Source: Gluconacetobacter sacchari
GTDB lineage: Bacteria > Pseudomonadota > Alphaproteobacteria > Acetobacterales > Acetobacteraceae
Length of the DNA: 64,000 bases
Direction: 5' to 3'
Assembly: GCF_014174255.1 (NCBI RefSeq)
Contig: NZ_JABEQJ010000005.1
Location: forward strand, 62,001-126,000
Below are positions 18,227-27,287 of this stretch, piece after piece (the stretch's first letter is position 1; each line of letters starts with the position of its first letter). A program made the position numbers and the translations under genes. The notes below the pieces were generated by a model, which made no database searches, was not told where the DNA came from, and worked only from the letters and a program-made list of their open reading frames with translations.

Positions 18227-20263
18227 CTACCTCTCGTCGCCCGCGTCCAGATCGTCCTCGTCCACCAGCTCGGCATCGAGCGGAGCGAATTCCAGATCCG
18301 GCGCCAGCGTGACGGATGCCGCCTCTTCGGGCGGAAGCCCGTAATCGTCAAGCGAATGATCGGTCACCGCCCCCAGCGTGGCATCCGGAAACCGCGCGAA
18401 GATCGCGCGGACCAGCGGATGCGCCTCGGCCGACGCGCGATGGAACTGGATGATCTCGGCCCCCTGCTCCGCCAGGGTCGGCTGCCCTTCCCCGGCCGAG
18501 GCCCGGACCTCCCACTCCTGCCCGGTTTCCCGGCGCAGCAGGGTCTCCAGCCGGCGCACCAGCCCCGGCAAGCCGGCCCGCTGCACCCGAATCTCGATGC
18601 GCGGCGGCGCAAAGGCGACCAGATGGGTGGAATGGCGCAGATGCCCATGCAGCATGGCATCCCGCCCGGACACGAACGCCACGACCTCCCGCCAGGTCGT
18701 CAGCGGCGCCGGGGTCTCCGGCACCGGCTCCGGCTCCTGCACCGGCCCGGGCACCACCTCCGCGACCGAGTCGCCGGCCGGCTCCCGCTCCGGGTCGGCG
18801 ATCCGCACGCCGCCATTGGCCACCATCCGCAACCCGCCATGGGCCACCACCTGCCCGCCGCCCGGCCGCCCCGATCCCGTCACCCCCGAGGGCGGCGGCC
18901 CGCCATCCGACGCCCCGCCCGGCGCCGCCGGCGCGGCGGCGGCAGTCTCCCCCTCGGTCAGGCGCCGCACCAGGTCGCCGGGCGGCGGCAGGTCCGCGAC
19001 ATAGCACAGGCGGATCAGCACCATCTCCGCCGCCTGGCGCCGGTCGGCCGCCATCTCGACCTCCGACAATCCCTTCAGCAGCATCTGCCAGGTCCGCCCC
19101 AGCACCGGCACCGACAGCCGGTCGGCCAGCGCCCCGCCCCGCTCGCGCTCGGCCTCCGGCAGGTCGGCGGCCCGGCGCAGCACGGGCACGGCCTTCAGGC
19201 GCGACACGGTATGGATCAGTTCCAGCAGATCGCCCAGCATCACGCCCAGGTCGGCGCCCCGGGCATGGGCTTCGTCGGTAATCGTCAGCGCCTGGTCCGG
19301 CTGCCCGGCCAGCACCGCCTCCAGCAGGTCGAACACCCGGCCGCGATCGGCCAGCCCCAGCATGTCCGCCACGCGCGCGGCGCCGATCGGGCCGCCCCCC
19401 GCCGCGCCATCCGCCCCCGCCCCACCCTGGGCGATCGCCTGGTCCAGCAGCGACAGCCCGTCACGCACCGACCCGTCGGCGGCGCGGGCGATCAGCGCCA
19501 GGGCATCCTGCGTGCAGTCCGCGCCCTCGGCACGGGCGATGCGGCCGAAATGGGCCGCCAGCTCGGCCTGCGGCACGCGGCGCAGGTCGAATCGCTGGCA
19601 GCGCGACAGCACCGTCACCGGCACCTTGCGCAGTTCGGTGGTGGCGAAGATGAAGGTGACCTGCGCCGGCGGCTCCTCCAGCGTCTTGAGCAACGCGTTG
19701 AACGCGTTGCGCGACAGCATATGGACCTCGTCGATGATGAAGACCTTCATCCGTCCCTGCATCGGGCGGAAGCGCGTGGCCTCGATGATCTCGCGCACAT
19801 CGTCCACGCCGGTGCGCGAGGCCGCGTCCATTTCCAGCACGTCGGGATGGCGGTCGGCCAGGATCGCCACGCAATTGGCGCAGACCCCGCACGGATCGGC
19901 GGTCGGCCCGCCCGTGCCGTCCGGCCCGACGCAGTTCAGGGCCCGGGCGATGATGCGCGCGGTGGTCGTCTTGCCCACCCCGCGCACGCCCGTCAGCATG
20001 AAGGCATGGGCCACCCGCCCCAGCGCGAAGGCATTGCGCAGGATACGGACGGTGGATTCCTGGCCGATCAGGTCGTCGAGGGTCGTCGGGCGATATTTGC
20101 GCGCCAGCACGCGATAGGGCCCCTGCGCGGGCACGGCGACAGGCACGGAGGCGGCGACGGAGGCGGGTCCCGGCTCATCCCCGAACAGGCCCATGCCCGA
20201 ATCGGGCGGAAGCGGCAGGTCCGGGCCCCCGGACAGATCCTGGTCCGAAGACACGGTCATCAC
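18227..20263 (-). CDS. dnaX: DNA polymerase III subunit tau (and gamma)
   Basis: A 678-residue clamp-loader ATPase. An unusually long N-terminal lead of about 45 residues precedes YRVLARKYRPTTLDDLIGQE. The P-loop is GVRGVGKTTTA, the zinc-binding cysteines are in DPCGVCANC, and Walker B/DExx is VFIIDEVHML followed by the SRC sensor in LSRCQRF. The C-terminal third is proline/glycine-rich, then a tau-specific domain. No A6-type slippery site is visible in the coding strand, so a programmed gamma frameshift is not supported. The SRP RNA gene lies upstream. Confidence 0.95.
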   Translation of the reverse strand: MMTVSSDQDLSGGPDLPLPPDSGMGLFGDEPGPASVAASVPVAVPAQGPYRVLARKYRPTTLDDLIGQESTVRILRNAFALGRVAHAFMLTGVRGVGKTTTARIIARALNCVGPDGTGGPTADPCGVCANCVAILADRHPDVLEMDAASRTGVDDVREIIEATRFRPMQGRMKVFIIDEVHMLSRNAFNALLKTLEEPPAQVTFIFATTELRKVPVTVLSRCQRFDLRRVPQAELAAHFGRIARAEGADCTQDALALIARAADGSVRDGLSLLDQAIAQGGAGADGAAGGGPIGAARVADMLGLADRGRVFDLLEAVLAGQPDQALTITDEAHARGADLGVMLGDLLELIHTVSRLKAVPVLRRAADLPEAERERGGALADRLSVPVLGRTWQMLLKGLSEVEMAADRRQAAEMVLIRLCYVADLPPPGDLVRRLTEGETAAAAPAAPGGASDGGPPPSGVTGSGRPGGGQVVAHGGLRMVANGGVRIADPEREPAGDSVAEVVPGPVQEPEPVPETPAPLTTWREVVAFVSGRDAMLHGHLRHSTHLVAFAPPRIEIRVQRAGLPGLVRRLETLLRRETGQEWEVRASAGEGQPTLAEQGAEIIQFHRASAEAHPLVRAIFARFPDATLGAVTDHSLDDYGLPPEEAASVTLAPDLEFAPLDAELVDEDDLDAGDER

Positions 20264-20328
20264 GATTTCCGGCGGAAGGGCGGCACCGCACCCGGGGCGG
20301 CGGCATCATCGAAAACAGACATTCCGGG

Positions 20329-20433
20329 GTGGGAGACCGGACAGACGACCCGGACGAAACTCACTGCGGCTGCTTCCTTCCGGACCTGACCGGGTTGGCA
20401 AGGCGTCCGTCCGCCGCCGATCTCCCGGCGCCT
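20329..20433 (-). ncRNA. ffs: Small bacterial signal recognition particle RNA (4.5S type)
   Basis: The minus strand carries the universal SRP apical loop: ggtcaggtccggaaggaagc, then agccgcagtga (complement of 20361-20392). The flanks pair into a long stem: gggaga at 20331-20336 with tctccc at 20421-20426 (plus-strand coordinates), continuing irregularly inward. A span of about 100 bases fits the small bacterial SRP RNA that binds Ffh. The ends are approximate. It lies in the 336-base gap between dnaX and the thioredoxin-fold gene, a common location beside dnaX in alphaproteobacteria. Confidence 0.93.
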
Positions 20434-20599
20434 TCTTAGCACGCATAGGGGTGGCGGGCACAAGGGGGAGCATGAGGGCGCCCGGGCCGACAGGCCGCCG
20501 GCGACGGTCAACATGGCTCCCCCTGCCGCAACCAAGGCATCAACCTGTTGATTTCACGACCGGAACCCCAGCCGAATCGCCCGCTCCCGACGCATCGGA

Positions 20600-21214
20600 T
20601 CAGCAGGCCGCCGGCTCGCCGAACCGGAGGCCCCGGATTCGCCTGCGGACACAATCCAGCCGGTCCTGCCCCCAGAACAATTCTCCATCGACCACATAGG
20701 TCGGCGTGCCGAAGATCCCCATGCGCTCGGCATCCGCCAGATTGGCGTCCCACGCCGCGACGCATTCGGGGGCATCGGCCAGGTGGCGCAGATCGCCCGC
20801 CGTGGCACCCAGGGCCTCGCGCGCGAGGGCGGCGAGCGTCTCGTCGTCGGCGATATCCCGCTCTTCCGCCCACAGGGCACGCTGAATGGCCCAGGAGAGG
20901 GCGACATCGTCCATTCCCGCGCGCTGCGCCGCGATGACCATGCGCGCAGCGGGCTCGATCGTACGGCACGGGTAATATTTCGGCGCGACGTTGAGCGTCA
21001 TCCCGAGATAAGCGCGCCACCGTTTCAGTTCGACAACGTGATAGGCCTGCCGCGCGATCGGACGCGTCCGCAGGGGAATCCCGCCATTCGCCTCGATGAT
21101 GCGAATCGGCTTGAGCGCGAGGGCAACGCCCTCCTCCGCCGCGATCGCCCGCAGCCGGGGCATGCCCAGATAAGCCCAGGGCGACGAAATTCCGTAATAG
21201 ACCTCAATGGTCAT
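20600..21214 (-). CDS. DsbA-family / 2-hydroxychromene-2-carboxylate isomerase-like protein
   Basis: A 204-residue thioredoxin-fold protein related to kappa-class glutathione transferases. The N-terminus EVYYGISSPWAYLGMPRL has the SSPWAYLG segment in which the serine activates glutathione in HCCA isomerases. The C-terminus has GIFGTPTYVVDGELFWGQDRL with the cis-proline loop. There is no CxxC, so it is not an oxidoreductase of the DsbA type. It is divergent from the TonB-receptor operon and may act on the same compound, since such isomerases often sit in aromatic catabolic clusters. The start is ATG 21214. Confidence 0.85.
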   Translation of the reverse strand: MTIEVYYGISSPWAYLGMPRLRAIAAEEGVALALKPIRIIEANGGIPLRTRPIARQAYHVVELKRWRAYLGMTLNVAPKYYPCRTIEPAARMVIAAQRAGMDDVALSWAIQRALWAEERDIADDETLAALAREALGATAGDLRHLADAPECVAAWDANLADAERMGIFGTPTYVVDGELFWGQDRLDCVRRRIRGLRFGEPAAC

Positions 21215-21302
21215 CGACCGAGCCTCCCGCGACATTCCGGCATCCCTCCAGCGTGAACCGCTCGACGGCCCCGTAGCGCGCGTGCCCCGGGACCAATCGA
21301 TG

Positions 21303-21363
21303 TATGAGTTTTTCGCATCATGATTCTTGCGTCATATCATAAACTCATATATCTGTCATGACA
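21303..21363. promoter_or_regulatory. AT-rich divergent promoter region with inverted repeat and palindrome
   Basis: A 9-bp inverted repeat (tatgagttt at 21303-21311, aaactcata at 21341-21349, spacer 29) lies in a distinctly AT-rich stretch, followed by the perfect palindrome tgtcatgaca at 21354-21363. The stretch sits between the divergent isomerase-like gene and the TonB-receptor operon, about 95-150 bases before the receptor ATG. This is a plausible place for the operon's own LysR regulator to bind. The site identity is inferred. Confidence 0.5.
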
Positions 21364-21455
21364 TCACGCTACGCCGGCCGACATGTCATTCCGAATTTGG
21401 AACGGGTGGATCAGGGTCCCCGTCCTGTCCGCCGATCATTCCGCGAGGTACCGCC

Positions 21456-23834
21456 ATGCCGTCAGCCCGCTTCGTCCCGCTCGCCTTCGCGGTGATGTGC
21501 CAGACGGCGATGACAGGCCTGGCGTCCACCGCCCTGGCGGCGGTCGGGACCAGGCATGACGCCGCCGATGGACGGAAGGCGCCCGGCCCCGCCCCCCATC
21601 ACCCCGCCGCCGCCCCGGCCGCGCCCGAGGTCCTGGATGTCGTCGCCCGCACCCTGCCCGGCGACGTGACGAACACCACGCCGGGCGGCGGCCTCATGCC
21701 CGTCCAGACCGTCCCGCGCCTGCAAAGCGGCATCACCCGCGACTTCATCGCGAAACAGGCGCCCACGACGAACACCCTGAACCTGCTTCAGATGACGCCG
21801 GGCGCGGTCGTCGCGAATTCGGACCCGCTGGGCCTGGCCGACCACACCACCCTGAGCATCCGCGGCATGGACCAGACCGAAATCGGCATGGTCTTCGAAG
21901 GCATGCCGGCCGGCGACCCGATCTACGGCCTGGCCGACACGTCGGAATGGGCGGATTCGGAGAATATCGGCCACGTCAACCTCACCCAGGGCAGCAGCGA
22001 CATCAACGCGCCCACGTACAATGCCGTGGGCGGACAGATCACCGAAACCCTGCGCGACCCGTCGCGCGTGCGCGGCGGCGAGCTGGAACTCACCGGCGGC
22101 ACGCACGCCACGAACAAGGATTTCCTCCGTTTCGATACCGGCGAGATCGGGCATTCCGGCGTCGTCGCCTTCGTCTCCGGCTCCTATACGCGCAACAACA
22201 ACTGGCGCGGGCCGGGCACCAACCGGCGCTATCATGTCGACGCGAAACTGGTGAAGGAATGGGGGGAGGACAATCGCGCCGCCGCCATCTTCACATGGAA
22301 CAGCATCGACGAGGCGCCCAATCTCTACCTGACGCTCGGCCAGTGGGAGCAATATGGCCGCTCCTACAATTACGCGGGGTCCTACACGCCCGGCGCGACC
22401 AATTATTACCGTCTCTTCCAGTACGACCGCACATCCATGATGATCAGCGCGCCGGCGCATTTCCGCCTCGGCCGCCATCTCACGGCGGAACTGACCCCGT
22501 ATTACCAGTGGATGAGCGGCCTGGTCCCGTCAGGCGCGACGCTGACGCCCGGCAAGATCTATTATGGCGACAGCCCCGCCGGATCGATCGACTTCCCGAC
22601 GGTCTACAAGGGCAAGGCCGCCGTCGCGGCGAATGCGGGCTCCAACAGCTTCAATGCGGGTTTCAACGGCAGCCTGGCGCTGCATACCGGCGTCAACACG
22701 CTCAGGGTCGGCTACTGGTACGGCAACCTCACGAAGAACTCGCTCTATGACTATTCTCCGGTCAGTTCGTCCGGGGCCATCATGGACACGACGATCATGA
22801 CGCAGGGCGGACAGGTCCTGGCCTCGAAGAATTTCCACCTGATGCAGCAGGTCAACGCCTTTTCCATCGAGGATACGCTCTCGCTGCTGAACCACAGGCT
22901 GACCGTCACGGCCGGATTCCGCGAGGTCCTCCTGTCGCGCGCGGGCACCAACGCCCTGCCGGGGGCCGCGTATCACTGGGCGTCCGACACCGCCACCCCG
23001 TTGCCCCGCTTCTCGGTCAGCTACGCGATCGATCCACGGAATCAGGTTTTCATCAACGCCAACACGAGCTTTCACGCGCCGACCTCCGACGTGCCGTATT
23101 TCGACGCCTTCAACATGACGACCGGCAAGATCTCGACCGTGGGCAAGACCGACCTGAAGGACGAATACGCGATTTCCGAGGAAGTCGGATACCGCTACAC
23201 CGGACTGGTCACGGCGTCCGTCGGCTTCTTCAACTACAATTTCACCAACCGGCAGATTTCCAGTTCCGTCTATGTCGACGGCGCGCTGACCACGAACTTC
23301 ATCAACGCGGGCGGACAGACCACGCGCGGCGCGCAGGCCGAAATCGCGCTGCGTCCGTGGCACCATTTCTCGCCTTACGTCTCGGGGCAGTATCTGCACG
23401 CGACCATCGACAATGACGTCGCGGTCGGGAACGACCTGCTGCCGACCCGCGGCAGGACGGCGATCATGACCCCGAAATTCACCGCCTCGGCCGGCCTCTC
23501 GTACGATGACGGGCGTTTTTTCGGCAACGCGTCGTTCCACTATGTCGATGCCCAGTACTCCACCTTCATGAATGACGAGGGCATTCCGGCCTACAAGACC
23601 GGCAACGTCACCCTGGGCTATCGGATGCGGTCGGTCGGTTTTCTCCGCCATCCGCAGATTCAGGCCAATTTCATCAATATCGGCGATGCGAACTATCTCT
23701 CGGGGATCTATACGGTCAGGACCAACGCGCGCCCGACGCGTGGCGTGCGCGGGACGACCATCGCCGGCAGCGCCCCGTCCTACTATCTCGGCGGCGGGTT
23801 CGCGGCGGTCGTCAGCGTCAGCACCGGGTTCTGA
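21456..23834 (+). CDS. TonB-dependent outer membrane receptor
   Basis: A 792-residue outer membrane beta-barrel importer. ATG 21456 follows GAGG by 7 bases and starts a signal peptide (about residues 1-30, ending STALAA). A possible TonB box is EVLDVVA. The plug domain includes TTLSIRGMDQTEIGMVFEGM and GQITETLRDPSR. The rest is barrel strands, ending in a terminal aromatic (VSTGF). It is the first gene of a nine-gene unit. Placement with an ABC importer and catabolic enzymes, without siderophore synthesis or Fur-like sites, suggests uptake of an organic nutrient, not a ferric siderophore. The ligand is unknown. Confidence 0.92.
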   Translation: MPSARFVPLAFAVMCQTAMTGLASTALAAVGTRHDAADGRKAPGPAPHHPAAAPAAPEVLDVVARTLPGDVTNTTPGGGLMPVQTVPRLQSGITRDFIAKQAPTTNTLNLLQMTPGAVVANSDPLGLADHTTLSIRGMDQTEIGMVFEGMPAGDPIYGLADTSEWADSENIGHVNLTQGSSDINAPTYNAVGGQITETLRDPSRVRGGELELTGGTHATNKDFLRFDTGEIGHSGVVAFVSGSYTRNNNWRGPGTNRRYHVDAKLVKEWGEDNRAAAIFTWNSIDEAPNLYLTLGQWEQYGRSYNYAGSYTPGATNYYRLFQYDRTSMMISAPAHFRLGRHLTAELTPYYQWMSGLVPSGATLTPGKIYYGDSPAGSIDFPTVYKGKAAVAANAGSNSFNAGFNGSLALHTGVNTLRVGYWYGNLTKNSLYDYSPVSSSGAIMDTTIMTQGGQVLASKNFHLMQQVNAFSIEDTLSLLNHRLTVTAGFREVLLSRAGTNALPGAAYHWASDTATPLPRFSVSYAIDPRNQVFINANTSFHAPTSDVPYFDAFNMTTGKISTVGKTDLKDEYAISEEVGYRYTGLVTASVGFFNYNFTNRQISSSVYVDGALTTNFINAGGQTTRGAQAEIALRPWHHFSPYVSGQYLHATIDNDVAVGNDLLPTRGRTAIMTPKFTASAGLSYDDGRFFGNASFHYVDAQYSTFMNDEGIPAYKTGNVTLGYRMRSVGFLRHPQIQANFINIGDANYLSGIYTVRTNARPTRGVRGTTIAGSAPSYYLGGGFAAVVSVSTGF

Positions 23835-23841
23835 ACGGATC

Positions 23842-24822
23842 ATGATCACAGCGCGCCAGATCGAAGCCTTCCACGCGGTCGTCTCCGTCGGCAGCATGAC
23901 GGGCGCCGCCCGTCATCTCGGGCGCACGCAATCGGCGATCAGCCGCCTGATCCTGGACCTGGAAGAGGTCGTGGGCTTCGAGCTGTTCCACAGGGCGGGC
24001 GCGCGGCTGCAACCCACGGAAAACGCCATGCTCCTCCATGAGGAAGTCCGGCGCTCCTATGTCGGCCTGCGCAATATCGAGTCACGGGCGCGGCAGCTCG
24101 CCTCCGGCGATACCAGGCGCCGGATCGCCGTCGGCGCCACGCCGGCCCTGTCGGGCGGCCTCCTGCCGGAGGTCGTCGCGGGGTGCGGGCCCCTGGGGGC
24201 CGACATGCCGGCCTCCCTCACCAGCATGGCGTCCGAGAACGTCGTCAGCGCCGTGGCGGAGGGAACGCTCGATATCGGCCTCGCCACCCTGCCGATCGAT
24301 ATCGCGAACGTGCGCGTCCACTGGATCGGCGAGGCCCCCTGCGTCGCGGTCCTGTCCGAGAACGACCCGCTGGCGACGCAGGACGTGCTATCGCTCAAAC
24401 AGTTGCACAACCGCCACGTCATGACGGTCGGCAATCCCTTCCGTCTCAGGCGGTCGATCGACGCCGCCCTGAAAGCCGACGCCGTCAGTCCCCATACGAA
24501 GCTCGAAACCAACACCTCGCTGATCGCGATCATGGCGGCCCGCGCCGGGCTCGGCGTCGCGATCGTCGAGCCGGTGACGGCATACGGCATCCCCCTGCGC
24601 GGCACCGTGGTCCGGCCGCTCGCCGAGCAGATCCCGTCGGTATGGGGCGTTCTCACGCCGGAGTTCCGCCCGCCCCACCCGGAGGTCGAGCATCTCATCG
24701 AGCGGGTCGGCACCATGGCGTACGACCTGCTGCCCGGTTTCGTCCGCCATCCGCCAGAGGCCCTCGACCGGCTCCAGACACGCCTCTTCAAGACGGAGCC
24801 AGGTCCCGATGCCCGCGCCTGA
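23842..24822 (+). CDS. LysR-family transcriptional regulator
   Basis: A 326-residue regulator with an N-terminal winged helix-turn-helix (ARQIEAFHAVVSVGSMTGAA, then TQSAISRLILDLEE; residues about 4-48). A periplasmic-binding-protein-like effector domain ends in the conserved segment ARAGLGVAIVEPVTAYG. It starts 7 bases after the receptor gene and overlaps the next gene by 14 bases. It therefore sits inside the unit it presumably controls, an unusual location for LysR genes, which normally diverge from their targets. The effector is probably the imported compound or a product, by inference. Confidence 0.93.
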   Translation: MITARQIEAFHAVVSVGSMTGAARHLGRTQSAISRLILDLEEVVGFELFHRAGARLQPTENAMLLHEEVRRSYVGLRNIESRARQLASGDTRRRIAVGATPALSGGLLPEVVAGCGPLGADMPASLTSMASENVVSAVAEGTLDIGLATLPIDIANVRVHWIGEAPCVAVLSENDPLATQDVLSLKQLHNRHVMTVGNPFRLRRSIDAALKADAVSPHTKLETNTSLIAIMAARAGLGVAIVEPVTAYGIPLRGTVVRPLAEQIPSVWGVLTPEFRPPHPEVEHLIERVGTMAYDLLPGFVRHPPEALDRLQTRLFKTEPGPDARA

Positions 24823-26290
24823 ACAGCCCCGCCCCTGCGGCCTCGACGCCCTCGCCGACCGGGTCCGCGGCGACCTCGCCTTCCTCAACCTGCCCGCCCG
24901 CCCCTGGGTCCTGCCCGTGGCGGGGCAGGAGCGTCCCGATTACGACGTCGTCATCGTGGGCGCCGGCATGCTGGGGCTGGCCGCGGCGGCGGCGCTGCGC
25001 TTCCGGGGCATCGAGTCCGTCATCTGCCTGGACCGCGCGCCGAAGGGCCAGGAAGGGCCCTGGGTGACCTACGCCCGCATGAACACGCTGCGCACCGCGA
25101 AGGAGGCCACGGGCCCGGCGCTGGGCATCCCCAGCCTGACCTTCCGCGCCTGGTTCGAGGCGCAGTTCGGCGCCCCCGCCTGGCAGGATCTGGGCAGGAT
25201 CCCACGCGGGCAATGGATGGCGTATCTGCGCTGGTACCGCGATATCCTGGCCATTCCCGTCCGCAACGACTGCGCCGTGACCGACATCGCCCCGCGCGCC
25301 GACGGCATGACCGACATCGCGATCCAGGGCGATGCCCGGCCACTCCGCGCCCGACGCGTCGTCATCGCCACCGGCATCGACGGGCTGGGCGCTCCCTTCA
25401 TCCCGCCGGTGGTCCGCACCGTCAGCCGCCGCTTCTACGCCCATTCCGCCGAACTCCTGGACCATGAGGCGTTCCGCGGGAAGCGGGTCGGCGTCGTCGG
25501 CGCGGGCGCCTCGGCCATGGACAACGCGGCGACCGCGCTCGAATGCGGCGCCGCGTCGCTCGATCTCTTCGTCCGGCGCGACGCCCTGCCGTCCATCGAC
25601 AAGTTCAGCGGCATCAGCAGCGACGGGCTGGTGACGGGCTATGTCACCCTGCCCGACGCGCTGAAATGGCGCATGATGCGCTACGGGCTGGACTATCCCG
25701 TTCCGGCCCCGCGCGACAGCACGCGGCGGGTCTTCCGCCATCCCAACGCCCGCATGCACCTCTCCAGCCCGATCCTGTCCGTCGAGGAAGGCGAAGGCGG
25801 GATTCGCGTCACGACACCGCACGGCACGACCGGGCTGGACATCCTGATCTTCGCGACGGGCTTCGCCTGCGCGCCGGCGACGCGCCCCGAACTGGCAAGG
25901 ATCGCCCCCCTGATCCGGCTGTGGGCCGACCATTACGTCCCGGCGCCCGACGAGGAAAGCAGCCATCTGGGCATGGCCCCCTATCTCGGCCGGGATTTCT
26001 CGTTCCAGGCCAGGGACCCGGCCGATGACGAGGCGCTGTCGCGCCTCTACTGCTTCACCTTCGACGCGGTACTCAGCCACGGCAAGCTGACCAGCGGCGT
26101 GCCCGCCCTCACCGAGGCCGCCGGCAGGCTGGCGCGGGGCGTCGCCGCGTCCTTCCTGCGCGAGGACGGCAAGCGCCATCTCGATGCGTTCCGCGACTAC
26201 AGCCGGCCGGAACTGACCGGCGACGAATGGCACCCCACGCAGGTCGTGGCCCCCCTTCCTCCTGTCCAAGGAAAAACAGAGCATGACTGA
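24809..26290 (+). CDS. FAD/NAD(P)-binding oxidoreductase, flavin monooxygenase-like
   Basis: A 493-residue flavoprotein with two Rossmann motifs: VVIVGAGMLGLAAAAALR (FAD) and VGVVGAGASAMDNAATAL (NAD(P)H). Between and after them are VVIATGIDG and ILIFATGFA, the ATG motifs of group B flavin monooxygenases and related enzymes. The spacing resembles flavin-containing monooxygenases. RRFYAHSAELLDHEAF only loosely resembles the Baeyer-Villiger fingerprint, so oxygenation type is open (N-hydroxylation, Baeyer-Villiger or simple reduction). It overlaps its neighbours on both sides, indicating one transcript. Confidence 0.85.
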   Translation: MPAPEQPRPCGLDALADRVRGDLAFLNLPARPWVLPVAGQERPDYDVVIVGAGMLGLAAAAALRFRGIESVICLDRAPKGQEGPWVTYARMNTLRTAKEATGPALGIPSLTFRAWFEAQFGAPAWQDLGRIPRGQWMAYLRWYRDILAIPVRNDCAVTDIAPRADGMTDIAIQGDARPLRARRVVIATGIDGLGAPFIPPVVRTVSRRFYAHSAELLDHEAFRGKRVGVVGAGASAMDNAATALECGAASLDLFVRRDALPSIDKFSGISSDGLVTGYVTLPDALKWRMMRYGLDYPVPAPRDSTRRVFRHPNARMHLSSPILSVEEGEGGIRVTTPHGTTGLDILIFATGFACAPATRPELARIAPLIRLWADHYVPAPDEESSHLGMAPYLGRDFSFQARDPADDEALSRLYCFTFDAVLSHGKLTSGVPALTEAAGRLARGVAASFLREDGKRHLDAFRDYSRPELTGDEWHPTQVVAPLPPVQGKTEHD

Positions 26291-27287
26291 CACCGCGCGG
26301 CGGCTGCATGGGCAAAGCCTCGTGATCGACGGCTTGCAGACCTGCGCGTGGAGCCGGAGCGTCTTCGAGGAGATGCGCGCCGGCGGCCTGACGATGGTCA
26401 ACGCCGCCTCCCTGCTGTGGGAGAATTTCAGCGAGGGCATGGCCTATATCCGCCAGTGGGAACGGCTTTTCGCCGAAAACGCCGACCTGATCCTGCCGGT
26501 TCGCGGCATCGGCGACATCGAGACCGCGCGGGCGACCAACCGGACCGGCATCAGCATCGGCTGGCAGAACACCTCGCCGCTCGAAGACAGGCTGGACTAT
26601 GTGCGCCTGTTCAAGATGCTGGGCGTCAACATCATGCAGCTCACCTACAATACCCAGAACTATTCCGGGGCGGGCTACCTGGAACGGCGCGACAGCGGCC
26701 TGACGGGCTTCGGCCACGAGGTCGTCGAGGAAATGAACCGCCATGGCGTGCTGTGCGACCTCAGCCATGTCGGCGACCTCACGTCCGAGGAGGTCATCGC
26801 CCATTCCCGCAAGCCGGTCTGCATCTCGCACGTGCTGCCGCGCGCCCTGCGCGACGTGAAGCGGAACAAGCCCGACCACCTGTTCCGCGCCTGCGCCGAA
26901 AAGGGCGGCGTCATCGGCGTCAGCCTGTTCGCCCCGGGCCTCAAGGCCGGCAACGATGCGACGATCGAGGATTATCTCGACGCGATGAGCCACGTCCTGA
27001 ACGTGGTGGGCGAGGACCATGTGGCCCTCGGCACCGATTTCAGCACCGGCCACCCGCGCCCCGGCCCGTGGCAGGTCTGGGCGAATCGCGACAAGGGCTA
27101 CGCGCGGACGCTGACCGAATTCGGCAGCAGCGTGATCCGCAAGCCCGCCGGCTTCGCGCGGATCTCCGAGACCCCCAACGTCACCCGGGCCATGCTGCGC
27201 CGGGGCTGGAGCGAGAGCCGGGTCGAGAAGATCCTGGGCCTGAACTGGATGCGCGTATTCCGCGACAGTTGGGCCGCGGAGGTGTGA
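26283..27287 (+). CDS. M19 (membrane dipeptidase)-like protein without the canonical HxD metal site
   Basis: A 334-residue amidohydrolase-superfamily protein with clear M19 features: LGVNIMQLTYNTQN, EMNRHGVLCDLSHVGDLT, CISHVLPRALRD, VALGTDFSTG and the C-terminal ILGLNWMRVF. Classical M19 dipeptidases bind two zinc ions through an N-terminal DGHxD. Here the segment reads VIDGLQTCAW, so both ligands are absent. The bridging glutamate position appears to be glutamine (SIGWQNTSPLED). The other two histidines and the aspartate remain. The protein may hydrolyse a non-dipeptide amide with one metal, or have a different role. There is no signal peptide, so it is cytosolic. Confidence 0.85.
   Translation: MTDTARRLHGQSLVIDGLQTCAWSRSVFEEMRAGGLTMVNAASLLWENFSEGMAYIRQWERLFAENADLILPVRGIGDIETARATNRTGISIGWQNTSPLEDRLDYVRLFKMLGVNIMQLTYNTQNYSGAGYLERRDSGLTGFGHEVVEEMNRHGVLCDLSHVGDLTSEEVIAHSRKPVCISHVLPRALRDVKRNKPDHLFRACAEKGGVIGVSLFAPGLKAGNDATIEDYLDAMSHVLNVVGEDHVALGTDFSTGHPRPGPWQVWANRDKGYARTLTEFGSSVIRKPAGFARISETPNVTRAMLRRGWSESRVEKILGLNWMRVFRDSWAAEV

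Noticed and set aside
18227-20263. Programmed frameshift in dnaX making gamma
   Set aside because: No A-rich slippery heptamer is visible in the minus-strand coding sequence.
17648-20389. A 913-codon open frame opposite recR, ybaB and dnaX
   Set aside because: It is a His/Arg/Gln-rich antisense shadow that covers three well-supported genes and the SRP RNA.
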